A stretch of DNA of 56,875 bases, from positions 1 to 56,875 of the forward strand of contig NZ_CAKRNY010000021.1 of assembly GCF_934371575.1 (NCBI RefSeq), in the 5' to 3' direction. The stretch is from an uncultured Blautia sp. (lineage in GTDB: Bacteria > Bacillota > Clostridia > Lachnospirales > Lachnospiraceae). Below are positions 42,885-52,492 of the stretch, piece by piece. The position numbers and the translations under genes are program-made. Each line of letters begins with the position of its first letter. The stretch's first letter is position 1. The notes below the pieces were generated by a model. That model searched no databases. It was given only the letters and a program-made list of their open reading frames with translations, and was not told where the DNA came from.

Positions 42885-43826
42885 ATGGGAAGTGTGATAG
42901 TTTTACTGATCGTTATTATTCTGGTGTTATGGATTCTGGCATCCTGCATCCGCGTCGTACCCCAGGCATATGCGATCGTACTTGAGCGTTTAGGCGCTTA
43001 TCAGGCAACATGGGGAACCGGCGTACATTTCAAACTTCCATTTATTGAGCGTGTGGCAAGAAAAGTCAACCTGAAAGAGCAGGTTGTGGATTTCCCGCCG
43101 CAGCCGGTTATCACCAAAGATAACGTAACCATGCAGATTGACACAGTTGTATTTTTCCAGATTACAGATCCGAAGCTTTATGCATATGGTGTTGAGAATC
43201 CGATCATGGCTATCGAGAATCTTTCCGCCACCACATTGCGTAACATCATCGGTGATATGGAGCTGGATGAGACACTGACTTCCCGTGAGGTGATCAACAC
43301 CAAGATGCGCGCTTCCCTTGATGTGGCGACAGATCCATGGGGAATCAAGGTAAACCGTGTAGAGCTTAAAAACATTATTCCTCCTGCTGCGATCCAGGAA
43401 GCTATGGAGAAGCAGATGAAGGCAGAGCGCGAGAGACGTGAAGCTATCCTGAAGGCAGAAGGTGAGAAGAAATCCACCATTCTTGTTGCAGAGGGTAAAA
43501 AAGAGTCTGCGATTCTGGATGCAGAGGCTGAGAAGCAGGCTGCAATCCTTCGCGCAGAGGCACAGAAGGAGCGTATGATCAAAGAAGCAGAAGGTCAGGC
43601 TGAGGCAGTTCTGAAGGTTCAGAAAGCCAATGCAGAAGGTCTTCGCATGATCAAAGAGGCAGGAGCTGATAAGGCGGTTCTTACCCTGAAGAGCTTTGAG
43701 GCTCTTGCAAAGGTAGCAGACGGAAAGTCTACCAAGATCATTATCCCATCCGAGATCCAGAATCTTGCAGGTCTTGCAGCTTCCCTGAAGGAAGTCGCAG
43801 TGGATGAGAAGAAAACTGAGAAATAA
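42885..43826 (+). CDS. SPFH/Band 7 protein, stomatin-like (QmcA type)
   Basis: 313 residues. One N-terminal span (3-24), an SPFH domain (about 25-190; VPQAYAIVLERLGAYQATWGTG, NPIMAIENLSATTLRNIIGDMELDETLTSRE split by runs) and a long Ala/Glu/Lys helix (about 180-270) typical of ring-forming stomatin-like proteins. It forms the usual pair with the NfeD gene 31 bases upstream. Confidence 0.93.
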   Translation: MGSVIVLLIVIILVLWILASCIRVVPQAYAIVLERLGAYQATWGTGVHFKLPFIERVARKVNLKEQVVDFPPQPVITKDNVTMQIDTVVFFQITDPKLYAYGVENPIMAIENLSATTLRNIIGDMELDETLTSREVINTKMRASLDVATDPWGIKVNRVELKNIIPPAAIQEAMEKQMKAERERREAILKAEGEKKSTILVAEGKKESAILDAEAEKQAAILRAEAQKERMIKEAEGQAEAVLKVQKANAEGLRMIKEAGADKAVLTLKSFEALAKVADGKSTKIIIPSEIQNLAGLAASLKEVAVDEKKTEK

Positions 43827-43876
43827 GGAACAACGAGGCATAGCAGAGCAACGAGGAAAGACAGAGGAGAATAATT

Positions 43877-44878
43877 ATGAATTTAAAAGGCAGAAATTTT
43901 TTGACACTTAAAGACTACACACCAGAGGAAATTCTGTATCTTCTTGATTTATCCGCTGAGTTAAAAGCAAAGAAAAAAGCAGGTCAGCTCACCGAATACT
44001 ACAGAGGCAAAAACATTGCCCTGATTTTCGAAAAGACCAGCACAAGAACACGTTGTTCTTTCGAGGTGGCTGCTCATGATCTTGGAATGGGAAGCACTTA
44101 TCTGGACCCAACCGGTTCCCAGATCGGCAAAAAAGAAAGCATTGCTGATACCGCAAGAGTTCTTGGAAGAATGTACGATGGTATCGAATATCGTGGATTC
44201 GGCCAGGAGGTCGTAGAAGAGCTTGGCAAATATGCAGGTGTTCCGGTCTGGAATGGCCTGACAAACGAATATCATCCTACACAGATGCTGGCAGATATGC
44301 TTACCATCCGTGAGCATTTTGGCTATCTGAAAGGAATTAAGCTGGTATACATGGGAGATGCCCGTTACAATATGGGCAACTCCCTGATGGTAGCCTGCTC
44401 CAAGCTTGGCATGCACTTCGTAGCCTGCACCAGCAGCAAATATTTTCCAAATGATGAGCTCGTTGCCCAGTGTAAAGAATATGCGAAGGAGTCCGGTGCA
44501 ACCATCACTCTTACAGAGGATGTAGAAGCAGGAACAAAGGATGCGGATGTTATCTACACAGATGTATGGGTATCCATGGGTGAGCCGGATGCAGTATGGG
44601 AAGAGAGAATTCATGATCTTACCCCATACAAGGTAACTTCCACAGTTATGAAAAATGCAGGGGAGAAAGCTATCTTCCTTCACTGTCTGCCGGCATTCCA
44701 TGATCTTAAGACAAAGATCGGAAAAGAAATGGGCGAGCGCTTCAACCTGACCGATATGGAAGTGACAGATGAAGTATTCGAGTCTCCGGCATCCAAAGTA
44801 TTTGATGAAGCTGAGAACCGTATGCATACAATTAAGGCAGTTATGGTAGCTACACTGGGAGAACCGGAGAATAAATAA
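43877..44878 (+). CDS. argF: Ornithine carbamoyltransferase
   Basis: 333 residues. Makes citrulline from ornithine and carbamoyl phosphate. STRTRCSFE (about 54-62) and HPTQ bind carbamoyl phosphate; HCLPAFHD (about 273-280) is the catalytic Cys segment. AGAGGAG precedes the ATG. The direction cannot be decided here: biosynthetic ArgF or catabolic ArcB. No arcA or arcC is nearby, so biosynthesis is favoured. Its TAA shares one base with the birA ATG. Confidence 0.95.
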   Translation: MNLKGRNFLTLKDYTPEEILYLLDLSAELKAKKKAGQLTEYYRGKNIALIFEKTSTRTRCSFEVAAHDLGMGSTYLDPTGSQIGKKESIADTARVLGRMYDGIEYRGFGQEVVEELGKYAGVPVWNGLTNEYHPTQMLADMLTIREHFGYLKGIKLVYMGDARYNMGNSLMVACSKLGMHFVACTSSKYFPNDELVAQCKEYAKESGATITLTEDVEAGTKDADVIYTDVWVSMGEPDAVWEERIHDLTPYKVTSTVMKNAGEKAIFLHCLPAFHDLKTKIGKEMGERFNLTDMEVTDEVFESPASKVFDEAENRMHTIKAVMVATLGEPENK

Positions 44879-45675
44879 TGTACCCTTATAATGAATTAAC
44901 AATTGCAGATCAGATACATACAAAATGGGCGGGCAAAACCGTCCATTTTGCAAGAGAAATTGATTCAACAAATTTATGGATAAAACGTCTGGCAAAGGAG
45001 GGCGCACCAGAGGGAACTCTTGCACTGGCAGAATTCCAGTCAGCAGGAAGAGGACGGCTTGGCCGCTCCTGGGAAGTGCCGGAAGGAACGTCTGTTATGA
45101 TGAGCATCCTTCTCAGACCGGAATTTGAACCGCAGTATGCCCCTACACTGACACTTGTAATGGGAATGGCAGTGGCAAAGGCAGTGCAGAACCTCGGCTT
45201 TGACGTAAGTATTAAATGGCCGAATGATGTGGTGGTTTCCCACAAAAAAATATGCGGAATCCTTACCGAAATGGGAGTTCGCGACGGAAAAATCGACTAT
45301 GCAGTCGTTGGAGTGGGCATTAATGTGAATGTCAGAGAGTTTCCTGAGGAAATGGCAGATAAAGCAACGTCTCTCTATATTGAGAGAGGCAGAGAATTTG
45401 ACAGAAGTCAGATACCGGGGCTTGTAATGGAAGCTTTTGAGGACTATTATGGCAAATTTGCAGCGACCTGTGACCTTAGCGGGCTGAAGGATGAATATGA
45501 AAGTATTCTTGCAAATTACAACCAGCCGGTCCGCGTACTGGCAGGGGAACCCTATGAGGGAATTGCCAGGGGAATCACAGACAGCGGCGAGCTTCTTGTG
45601 GAGAAAAAGGACGGGACGGTTTCGGCAGTCAGCGCAGGCGAGGTTTCCGTGCGCGGACTGTATAGTTATGTGTAA
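44878..45675 (+). CDS. birA: Biotin-[acetyl-CoA-carboxylase] ligase, without DNA-binding domain
   Basis: 265 residues. Catalytic domain with EIDSTNLWIKR, the biotinyl-AMP loop GRGRLGRSW (about 57-65) and KWPNDVVV, then a C-terminal SH3-like domain (about 215-265). The N-terminal winged helix of E. coli BirA is absent, so it can attach biotin but not repress biotin genes. Coupled to argF by TAATG. Confidence 0.95.
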   Translation: MYPYNELTIADQIHTKWAGKTVHFAREIDSTNLWIKRLAKEGAPEGTLALAEFQSAGRGRLGRSWEVPEGTSVMMSILLRPEFEPQYAPTLTLVMGMAVAKAVQNLGFDVSIKWPNDVVVSHKKICGILTEMGVRDGKIDYAVVGVGINVNVREFPEEMADKATSLYIERGREFDRSQIPGLVMEAFEDYYGKFAATCDLSGLKDEYESILANYNQPVRVLAGEPYEGIARGITDSGELLVEKKDGTVSAVSAGEVSVRGLYSYV

Positions 45676-45692
45676 GAGAAAGGTAGAACTTA

Positions 45693-46025
45693 ATGTATCA
45701 GGATAATGTAGTATTATGTGGCGCAAGCGCCTATGAGCAGAAATATTATTTTAACAAGGACTTTAATTCACTGCCGGATCATGTGAAAAAGGAATTGCAG
45801 ATTATGTGCGTCCTTTTTACAGAAGAGATTGGTGGAATTTTAACACTGGAGTTTGATGACCATGGAAACCTGCAGTTCAAAACAGAGGCAAAAGAGGCTG
45901 ATGGATTCTATGATGACATTGGCGGTGCGCTGAAGATCAAGCAGCTTCGTGTGGAGAAAGAAGAGCTTCTGGAATCGCTGGAAATGTATTATCGTGTGTT
46001 CTTCCTTGGGGAAGATGTAAAGTAA
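45693..46025 (+). CDS. Small conserved protein, DUF6145-like
   Basis: 110 residues, acidic, no signal or membrane span. NVVLCGASAYEQKYYFNKDF, ELQIMCVLFTEEIGGILTLEF and YYRVFFLGEDV are recognisable as a protein family confined to Lachnospiraceae-type Firmicutes. Function unknown. It lies 17 bases after birA and 7 before the dus gene, within one unit. Confidence 0.8.
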   Translation: MYQDNVVLCGASAYEQKYYFNKDFNSLPDHVKKELQIMCVLFTEEIGGILTLEFDDHGNLQFKTEAKEADGFYDDIGGALKIKQLRVEKEELLESLEMYYRVFFLGEDVK

Positions 46026-46032
46026 CGGTGAT

Positions 46033-47067
46033 ATGAATAGTAATTTAGAGAGTAATTTAAAACAGGAAAATGTTGGAACTGAAGCTATCAGACATGAAGT
46101 TCCGAAGGAAATGAAATGGAAAATCGGAAATGTGGAGATCCCGAACCGGTTTGTGCTGGCACCTATGGCTGGCGTTACCGATCTTGCCTTTCGCAGGCTT
46201 TGTAAAGAACAGGGGGCAGGACTTCTCTGTATGGAGATGATCAGTGCCAAGGCTATTTCCTATAAGAATAAGAATACCAGAGCTTTGATGGAAATTGATC
46301 CGGTGGAACATCCTATTTCCATGCAGCTCTTTGGCAGCGAGCCGGAGCTGATGGCAGAGGTGGCGAAAGAGATTGAAGAAGAGCCTTTTGATATTCTGGA
46401 TATCAACATGGGCTGTCCGGTGCCGAAAGTGGTAAATAATGGGGAGGGTTCCGCACTTCTCAAAAACCCGGACCTGATCGTGGAGATTGTGAAAAGCGTT
46501 TCTTCTGCTATTCAGAAGCCATTGACAGTGAAAGTCCGCATTGGCTTTGAGAACGAGCCGGTTGACATTGTGGATATTGCCAGACGTGTGGAGGATGCCG
46601 GTGCGGCAGCCATAGCAGTTCACGGACGGACACGCCAGCAGTTCTATTCCGGAACAGCTGACTGGGAGACCATTGCCAGAATCAAGGAAGCGGTTACCAT
46701 ACCGATTGTCGGCAATGGGGATGTGGATTCGCCGAAAAAGGCAGAGGCGCTTTTCCAGCAGACTGGGTGTGATGCAGTGATGATCGGACGGGCTGTAGAA
46801 GGCAATCCCTGGATATTCCGGGAGATGAACCATTATTTTACAACAGGGGAGGAGCTTGCAAGACCTTCTCTTGCTGAAGTGAAAGAAATGATCCTGAAGC
46901 ATGCGCGGGCGCAGATTCAGATAAAGGGTGAGTTTATCGGGATTCGGGAAATGCGTAAGCACGTAGCATGGTACACAGCAGGAATGCCGCATAGCGCCGG
47001 TCTTCGGAGAGAGTCCAATAATATTGAGAGTTATGCAGATCTTGAGAAACTGTTGGAGAGATTATAG
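46033..47067 (+). CDS. dusB: tRNA-dihydrouridine synthase
   Basis: 344 residues. FMN enzyme that reduces uridines in the tRNA D-loop. FVLAPMAGVTDLAFRRLCKE, DINMGCPVPKVVNNGEGSALL (Cys as proton donor; split by runs), VHGRTRQQFYSG and IGRAVEGNPWIF are family motifs. The first ATG at 46033 has only a weak GGTGA site. An internal ATG at 46111, with AAGGAA directly before it, would remove 26 residues ahead of the conserved barrel, so the start is uncertain. Confidence 0.92.
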   Translation: MNSNLESNLKQENVGTEAIRHEVPKEMKWKIGNVEIPNRFVLAPMAGVTDLAFRRLCKEQGAGLLCMEMISAKAISYKNKNTRALMEIDPVEHPISMQLFGSEPELMAEVAKEIEEEPFDILDINMGCPVPKVVNNGEGSALLKNPDLIVEIVKSVSSAIQKPLTVKVRIGFENEPVDIVDIARRVEDAGAAAIAVHGRTRQQFYSGTADWETIARIKEAVTIPIVGNGDVDSPKKAEALFQQTGCDAVMIGRAVEGNPWIFREMNHYFTTGEELARPSLAEVKEMILKHARAQIQIKGEFIGIREMRKHVAWYTAGMPHSAGLRRESNNIESYADLEKLLERL

Positions 47068-47169
47068 CATTTGGTGATAACTATAGAAGTCAGGAGGTTC
47101 GGGGCGGGAATGATTTTCAAACACGCTCTGGGACTTGCTGGCTTTTTGTGTAGATGAGAGGTGGATGTT

Positions 47170-48396
47170 ATGGATGAGTTGTTGAAGTGTAAAGGTGTGC
47201 AGGAAGTTTTACAATTCCTGTACGAAGATGATGAAAGAACCTTACGTGAGCATCTGGAAATGTGCCAGATTCCAGCGCCTTCCTATGAAGAAGGGGAGAA
47301 AGCGGAATATGTCCGAAAGAAGATGGCAGATGCCGGATTAGAAGATGTGCATATTGATGAGGTGGGAAATGTGCTGGGTACCTGGAGTGGAACCGGAAAT
47401 GGACCGAGAATCATAATTGCAGGACATACCGATACGGTTTTCCCAAGGGAGACAGACCTTACCCTGAAGAAAGAAGGAGAACGCTACAGCTGTCCCGGAA
47501 TCGGGGATGACACCAGAGCAGTGGCAGAACTGCTCAGCCTTGCAAGAGCTCTGAATGCCACAGGAATCCGGGGTGAGGGAGATATTGTTTTCTGTGCAAA
47601 TGTGTGTGAGGAAGGTCTTGGTGATCTGAGAGGAACTAAGCATGTGTTTGGGGATAGGGACAATCATTACGACGGCTTCGTTTCCATTGATGATAAAAAC
47701 ACCGCTGGAATCATCTACCAGGCAGTTGGTAGCGAACGTTACCTGGTAACCTTCCACGGAACCGGCGGACACAGCTTTACAGGCTTTGGAATTCCGAATC
47801 CCATTCATGCAATGGGAAGAGCAATTGGGAAAATCAGCGATTTCCACACACCGAAAAATCCGAAAACAACTTTCAGCGTAGGGGTTGTAAATGGAGGAAC
47901 TTCCGTAAATGTAATTGCGGCAGAGTGCTCCATGCTTATAGATATGCGCTCTGTAGACGGGGAAGAGATTGCCCGATTGTCAGAGAAATTACATCAGGCT
48001 GTGGAAGAGGCAGTGAAAGAGGAGAATGCCCGCTGGGAAGATAAAGAGAATCCGGTTACAGTTACCTTTGAACAAAAAGGAAAACGTCCGGCAGGGACTC
48101 AGGAGAAGTCCTGCCGGATCGTTCAGGCTGTCAATGCAGCAAACCAGGCACTGGGTATGGAAACCCTGTATATTGGTGCGGCCAGCACAGATTCCAACAT
48201 TCCCATCAGCCTTGGAATTCCGGCCGTCACAGTAGGATGGGGTGGAAAAGGCGGTGGAGAACATACCATTCACGAATGGTATGAGCATGTGGAATCCTGG
48301 AAAGGTCCGCAGCGAGATCTGCTTTTGCTTCTTGGGTTGTCCGGTTATGACGGGTTTATGAAATACCAGTTGCCTTGCGTTTCTTTTTCAGAATAA
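47170..48396 (+). CDS. M20 family metallopeptidase
   Basis: 408 residues from ATG 47170 (a GTG at 47161 is also in frame). Metal site: His in AGHTDTVFP, bridging Asp in GIGDDTRAVA, Glu pair in CEEGLG, with His in GEHTIHEW near the end. A dimerisation domain is inserted (about 180-300; VTFHGTGGHSFTGFG). It resembles PepT-like or carboxypeptidase-like di- and tripeptidases. Its last 41 bases overlap the 3' end of the convergent flippase gene. Confidence 0.9.
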   Translation: MDELLKCKGVQEVLQFLYEDDERTLREHLEMCQIPAPSYEEGEKAEYVRKKMADAGLEDVHIDEVGNVLGTWSGTGNGPRIIIAGHTDTVFPRETDLTLKKEGERYSCPGIGDDTRAVAELLSLARALNATGIRGEGDIVFCANVCEEGLGDLRGTKHVFGDRDNHYDGFVSIDDKNTAGIIYQAVGSERYLVTFHGTGGHSFTGFGIPNPIHAMGRAIGKISDFHTPKNPKTTFSVGVVNGGTSVNVIAAECSMLIDMRSVDGEEIARLSEKLHQAVEEAVKEENARWEDKENPVTVTFEQKGKRPAGTQEKSCRIVQAVNAANQALGMETLYIGAASTDSNIPISLGIPAVTVGWGGKGGGEHTIHEWYEHVESWKGPQRDLLLLLGLSGYDGFMKYQLPCVSFSE

Positions 48397-49627
48397 CATA
48401 AACCAGAATGGAAGCAAACAGTACAAACAAAATGGAGCAGGAAAGCAGATAATTCAGGGCTGCTCCCATAATACCCCATTGATTTACCATTGCACGGGCA
48501 GCTGCGATAGTGATAACTGCAGCGATGGAATAAACAGGAAGCATGCATTTTCCCCAGCGGATGGCAATGAGGATGTTGTAGATCATGTAAACCTCAGCTC
48601 CGATTCCACCACCTGCAAGCAATACAATAAACTGCAGTTTATATGGGGAAAGATCTACGCCATAGATGATCTCCAGCAGGGTACGTCCCAGCAGATGACC
48701 GCCCACTACGATTCCTGCGCAGCAGACCAGAATAATGGCAATAATCCGAAGAACGTACATAACGAATTTTTTCAGATTATTTTCCCACCATAATTCTGCA
48801 ATGGTGGTGATGGTTGGTTTGAATACAAATTCGCACATGAGAGTGATAACGAAGGACGGCATAAACAGAATACTGTAATAGGTCTGGTATTCGTCTGTCA
48901 TTACATTTGCCATGGCGTATTTCGGTACGTTGTAAAGGAGCAGGGAAAGAAAGGTACCAATAAACATTGGGGTACATGTTTTCAGAAGCTCCAGTACATG
49001 GTGCAGTTTGCAGGACATGCTGACCGGCTGTCCTGCAATGTCTTCGGCTGTCAGTCCATATTTACGTGCAAAACAGGAATTTACCCACAGGCACAGGATC
49101 AGGGATGTGACAGCAGTGGCAACGCAGGTAAGATACAGGTTTTTTGTTGCTAGAAGAATACCTGTGAAAAACACTGCAGAGTAAACATTCCGAATGGCCA
49201 GGGCTTTTCCCATCTGCTCGACATGGTGGTTCTGCTGCAGGTTTCCGTGGAAAACATCCTCCACGGCATCGATCATTTTTATCATAATTATGAAAATACT
49301 AATGATAATGTATTCACTACTGAAGCAGAAGGAGCTGTATATGATTCCAAACAGCATCATCAGAGAGCAGGTAATCAATCTGGACAGCTTATATTCAGAA
49401 AAAGAATACTTGCGGTTCAGATCAGTGGCCTGATAAGTGCGGACTCCGTAACGCCCTATCTGAAGCAAAAGCTGGGCGGTTGCATAGCTGAGCGAAAAAA
49501 ATCCGGCCAGCCGAGCACCGCAGATACGGGTGACAACGAGAAGATACAGAAAGGAAGAACCTGAATAGCAGGTGCTTCCGATCATGTTCCACAAAAAAGC
49601 TTTTTTTATATTTTTTTCTTTATTCAT
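48356..49627 (-). CDS. Polysaccharide flippase (Wzx/MATE-like)
   Basis: 423 residues with about twelve spans (FLWNMIGSTCYSGSSFLYLLVV at the start; paired helices throughout). It is of the oligosaccharide-lipid flippase type that moves undecaprenyl-linked units across the membrane. It is the last gene of a three-gene minus-strand cassette, 29 bases behind the FrhB-like gene. No Wzy polymerase or glycosyltransferase is nearby. Confidence 0.88.
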   Translation of the reverse strand: MNKEKNIKKAFLWNMIGSTCYSGSSFLYLLVVTRICGARLAGFFSLSYATAQLLLQIGRYGVRTYQATDLNRKYSFSEYKLSRLITCSLMMLFGIIYSSFCFSSEYIIISIFIIMIKMIDAVEDVFHGNLQQNHHVEQMGKALAIRNVYSAVFFTGILLATKNLYLTCVATAVTSLILCLWVNSCFARKYGLTAEDIAGQPVSMSCKLHHVLELLKTCTPMFIGTFLSLLLYNVPKYAMANVMTDEYQTYYSILFMPSFVITLMCEFVFKPTITTIAELWWENNLKKFVMYVLRIIAIILVCCAGIVVGGHLLGRTLLEIIYGVDLSPYKLQFIVLLAGGGIGAEVYMIYNILIAIRWGKCMLPVYSIAAVITIAAARAMVNQWGIMGAALNYLLSCSILFVLFASILVYVILKKKRKATGIS

Positions 49628-49656
49628 TCATAAATCCTTTTATACTGATCCAAAAA

Positions 49657-50877
49657 TCATTTCTTTACAAAAACAGCCTTATACATTTTTCCGGCAATAC
49701 TGTACAATCCAGTTTTCTGTAAGATTGGGTTCACCTTGCGGATGATCCTGGTAAGGGTGGATCCCTTCATATATTTGCGAAGAAGCATTTCTTTTCCCTC
49801 AAGATCTGCCGTAGCATTGTACTCCGTCCAGAACATCTCCTGATTTCCAGGAGCTTTGGTGGAATATTCTAGATGAGGCTGCCATCCGGCGGCTTTGGAA
49901 ACAGGCTGATGCAGGGTATTTTCCCGGATGGAGGCGAAGAGTTCGCGTCCCTTTGGGGTATTTACCAGAACCTCATTTACGCCTCCGGTTACATCGAATT
50001 TAATTCCGGCACTGTCTACATTCCAGAAATCACCCAGGGTAAAATCAGCCGGGCGCTTGTAACTGGTGAAGTGACAGTGGAAGCAGGATTGGCGAACCGG
50101 AAAAAGACTGAGGAAAATTTTATTGAAGGAAAATTCCTCCAGCACAGGAAGTAGAGTTCCTTTGGAAACAGAGATATCCATTACCTGTTTTTTCCAGGAG
50201 ACACGCTTGCTTCGCATATTAATAGAAGTAATTTGTGCATCTGAGTCCATATATTTGTTTTTTAGAATTTCCAGATAATCCTTCCATACGCCAGGGCTTG
50301 GAACACCGTGACAAATGTTATCGCAGGTGTAAAGGCGGCTGGTATCGGCATGCTTCATTTCCAGAAAACGGGTAACACCTGCGATTTGACAGGGAGTGCC
50401 GGTGAGAAGCACAGTAAGACCGTTTTTCAGGTCCTCACAGATAGAGTGATAAATCTGTGTTGGATCACTTTGAACATATTTGGAAGTGCGGAAGGTGGCT
50501 GCATCTTCTGCAGAAACAGCACGCATGTGACGAACCTGAAAGCTTTCGTCAAAGGCAACACCGTAAATAACACCTCTCTGCGCCAGAACCCAGTCTGCAA
50601 GCAGGGAAAACATACCTCCGGATGAACTTTTGCTGACAATTTTTTTATGCTGATTCTGCAAAGCATAAATATCCGGGACAGCATCACATCCGGTATAATT
50701 TTCCTGAAGAGGACAGACGCTGGTACAAAGACCGCAGTGAACACATAATTCCTGATTAATTTCAGGGTAAAGAAAATCACATTCATCAGCTATCATGGTG
50801 ATAGCTGACCGGGGGCAGGCAAAGCTACAGGCCATACAGCCACAGCAGTCCTGTTTTTGCTGAGCGGGTGTAAGCAT
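49657..50877 (-). CDS. FrhB-like iron-sulfur protein (coenzyme F420 hydrogenase beta subunit family)
   Basis: 406 residues. Two 4Fe-4S motifs at the start (CCGCMACSFACP about 11-22; CVHCGLCTSVCP about 44-55), then an FrhB N and C domain (GTPCQIAGV, FHCHFTSYKRPADFTLGDFW). In cell-surface clusters these proteins sit beside polysaccharide pyruvyl transferases, as here (20-base gap). They are thought to supply electrons or reduce a sugar intermediate; the exact reaction is not settled. Confidence 0.9.
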   Translation of the reverse strand: MLTPAQQKQDCCGCMACSFACPRSAITMIADECDFLYPEINQELCVHCGLCTSVCPLQENYTGCDAVPDIYALQNQHKKIVSKSSSGGMFSLLADWVLAQRGVIYGVAFDESFQVRHMRAVSAEDAATFRTSKYVQSDPTQIYHSICEDLKNGLTVLLTGTPCQIAGVTRFLEMKHADTSRLYTCDNICHGVPSPGVWKDYLEILKNKYMDSDAQITSINMRSKRVSWKKQVMDISVSKGTLLPVLEEFSFNKIFLSLFPVRQSCFHCHFTSYKRPADFTLGDFWNVDSAGIKFDVTGGVNEVLVNTPKGRELFASIRENTLHQPVSKAAGWQPHLEYSTKAPGNQEMFWTEYNATADLEGKEMLLRKYMKGSTLTRIIRKVNPILQKTGLYSIAGKMYKAVFVKK

Positions 50878-50897
50878 AAATCATATCCTCCGATGTA

Positions 50898-52004
50898 TTA
50901 AAAATTGCGATTGTCAGAAACCGGGGCATCCACCATCTTGCGAAGCTGCTCCATGGAGTGCTGGCGGAAACGGGAAATCTGTTCATTTGCATAGGTGAAA
51001 TCAATTTCTTCGGTAAGCTTCTCATAAGAAACATTATCCATGGTTCTGTCCGTAAGGTTTACCATATTAAGAAGCTGCTGTACACGGCGGTTCATGTGGT
51101 GTCCATTTACCTTGGCGAAGAATTTTCGGTTAAAAATCAGGGAAAATACAACACCGTGGAAGGAATCGGAAATTACATATTCAGCGTTTTTAAAAAGTCC
51201 CATCCACTCAGCCGGACCTATGGCTATTTTGCAGGCGCATTTCAGAAGCCCAACCAGCGGGAAGGGAATGTAAACAACAGGATAGCCGGTTTTAGCGTGA
51301 AGACGGCGGGCGAAGTCTACGATTTCTTTGTTAATTCCAAGCTGATAAACCAGAATATATTTCTCTTTGTATCTGGGTTCAACAAGAAGCTTGTCCCACT
51401 CTTCAGCAGTGAGAAGAAGTGTGGGGTCGCATACAACCTCAGGGCGCTTCCCAGTCAGATTCTCCACAATTTCTGCACCATAATCCTCGCGGACCAGAAT
51501 CTCATCGAAATCAGAAAGAAGCTCTTTATATTTCTTCTGGTAATCTTCCGGCGGAAGGTTCTCACCAATGCTGGCTGCATAGCTGCACTTTTTTTTCCCT
51601 TCTTTTACAAAATCAAGAAAATAAGTGGTATCAAAATTGGTGAGCTTGTAATCCCAGATCTGATCGCTGCCGGCAATATAAACATCATATTTACCGGCGA
51701 CTGCCTGCATTTTTCCCTGGGTGACAGGCTGGCTGTAACGCATATGTTTACGGAATTTATTGCATCTGAAGCGGCGCGGAATATAGCAGATATGGCCAAT
51801 TGCGCCGTAAATATAATTGAAAAGTCCCTTTTTTTTCAGATTGACAAGGCGAAAAGGATTGCTGATATAATCACAGCGGTAGTCAATGATTTCCGGTAAA
51901 GTGCCGATTTCCTGAAGCTTTTTCTGAAGCGCATAGCTCTGCAGGATGGCGCCGTAGTTGTCATAATTATGAAAGGTGATCACACCTACTCGTTTTTTGG
52001 CCAT
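50898..52004 (-). CDS. Polysaccharide pyruvyl transferase family protein
   Basis: 368 residues of the CsaB/WcaK family (PF04230 type). VGVITFHNYDNYGAILQSYAL at the start, IAGSDQIWDYKL, and the late motif ISDSFHGVVFSLIF with conserved His. The family moves pyruvate from phosphoenolpyruvate to surface sugars. It is the first gene of the cassette with FrhB-like and flippase genes. GGAGG precedes the ATG. Confidence 0.92.
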   Translation of the reverse strand: MAKKRVGVITFHNYDNYGAILQSYALQKKLQEIGTLPEIIDYRCDYISNPFRLVNLKKKGLFNYIYGAIGHICYIPRRFRCNKFRKHMRYSQPVTQGKMQAVAGKYDVYIAGSDQIWDYKLTNFDTTYFLDFVKEGKKKCSYAASIGENLPPEDYQKKYKELLSDFDEILVREDYGAEIVENLTGKRPEVVCDPTLLLTAEEWDKLLVEPRYKEKYILVYQLGINKEIVDFARRLHAKTGYPVVYIPFPLVGLLKCACKIAIGPAEWMGLFKNAEYVISDSFHGVVFSLIFNRKFFAKVNGHHMNRRVQQLLNMVNLTDRTMDNVSYEKLTEEIDFTYANEQISRFRQHSMEQLRKMVDAPVSDNRNF

Positions 52005-52132
52005 GGAATCCTCCTGAATATAATGAAATGTATAATATCATAATATAACATATGAAAAGAAAAATAAACAGCTTTTAGCTGGCTATTTCACGGATGATGT
52101 AGTATAGTGATAAAAAAGCAGGAGGTATAAAA

Positions 52133-52360
52133 ATGGCTGGATATTTGATCGCAGAAACCACCCGTGAAGAACGGGAAAAAATCGTGGCAGAATCACTGGG
52201 GCATATAGAAGCAACCTGTGATGGCTGTATGGCTGGACTGGCAGAGATTTATCAGGAATATATTGATGGCAAAAAGGAACTTCGCCAGATTAATATGGAA
52301 TTTAATGCAAGATACATAAAGGGAGAGGATATGCCGGGAAGAAATGGCTGTCCACTGTAA
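52133..52360 (+). CDS. Small conserved protein with CDGC motif, unknown function
   Basis: 75 residues, soluble and acidic. TREEREKIVAESLGHIEATC leads into CDGCMAG (two Cys two residues apart), then EIYQEYIDGKKELRQINMEF and a third Cys near the end. I recognise it as a recurring Lachnospiraceae small protein but know no function. The Cys pair could bind metal or be redox active. A strong GCAGGAGG ribosome site, TATAGT upstream and its own terminator mark it as a real, separately expressed gene. Confidence 0.75.
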   Translation: MAGYLIAETTREEREKIVAESLGHIEATCDGCMAGLAEIYQEYIDGKKELRQINMEFNARYIKGEDMPGRNGCPL

Positions 52361-52364
52361 GAAG

Positions 52365-52412
52365 AAAAGCAGAAGTTTTCGTTAAATAGAAAGAAAACTT
52401 TTGCTTTTTTTT
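52365..52412 (+). terminator. Terminator after the CDGC gene
   Basis: AAAAGCAGAAGTTTTC (52365-52380) pairs with 52393-52408 (one G-U), followed by a T run to 52412. Confidence 0.85.
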
Positions 52413-52492
52413 ACCAAATACAAATAGTGTTTTGGAAAATCTGGTGCTATTATGTAAACGATAACAGATTTGACAGATATGGAGAGCGGACT

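Noticed and set aside
43961..45025. A 354-codon minus-strand frame over argF and birA
   Set aside because: Antisense shadow of two well-recognised genes, with no ribosome site or family motif.
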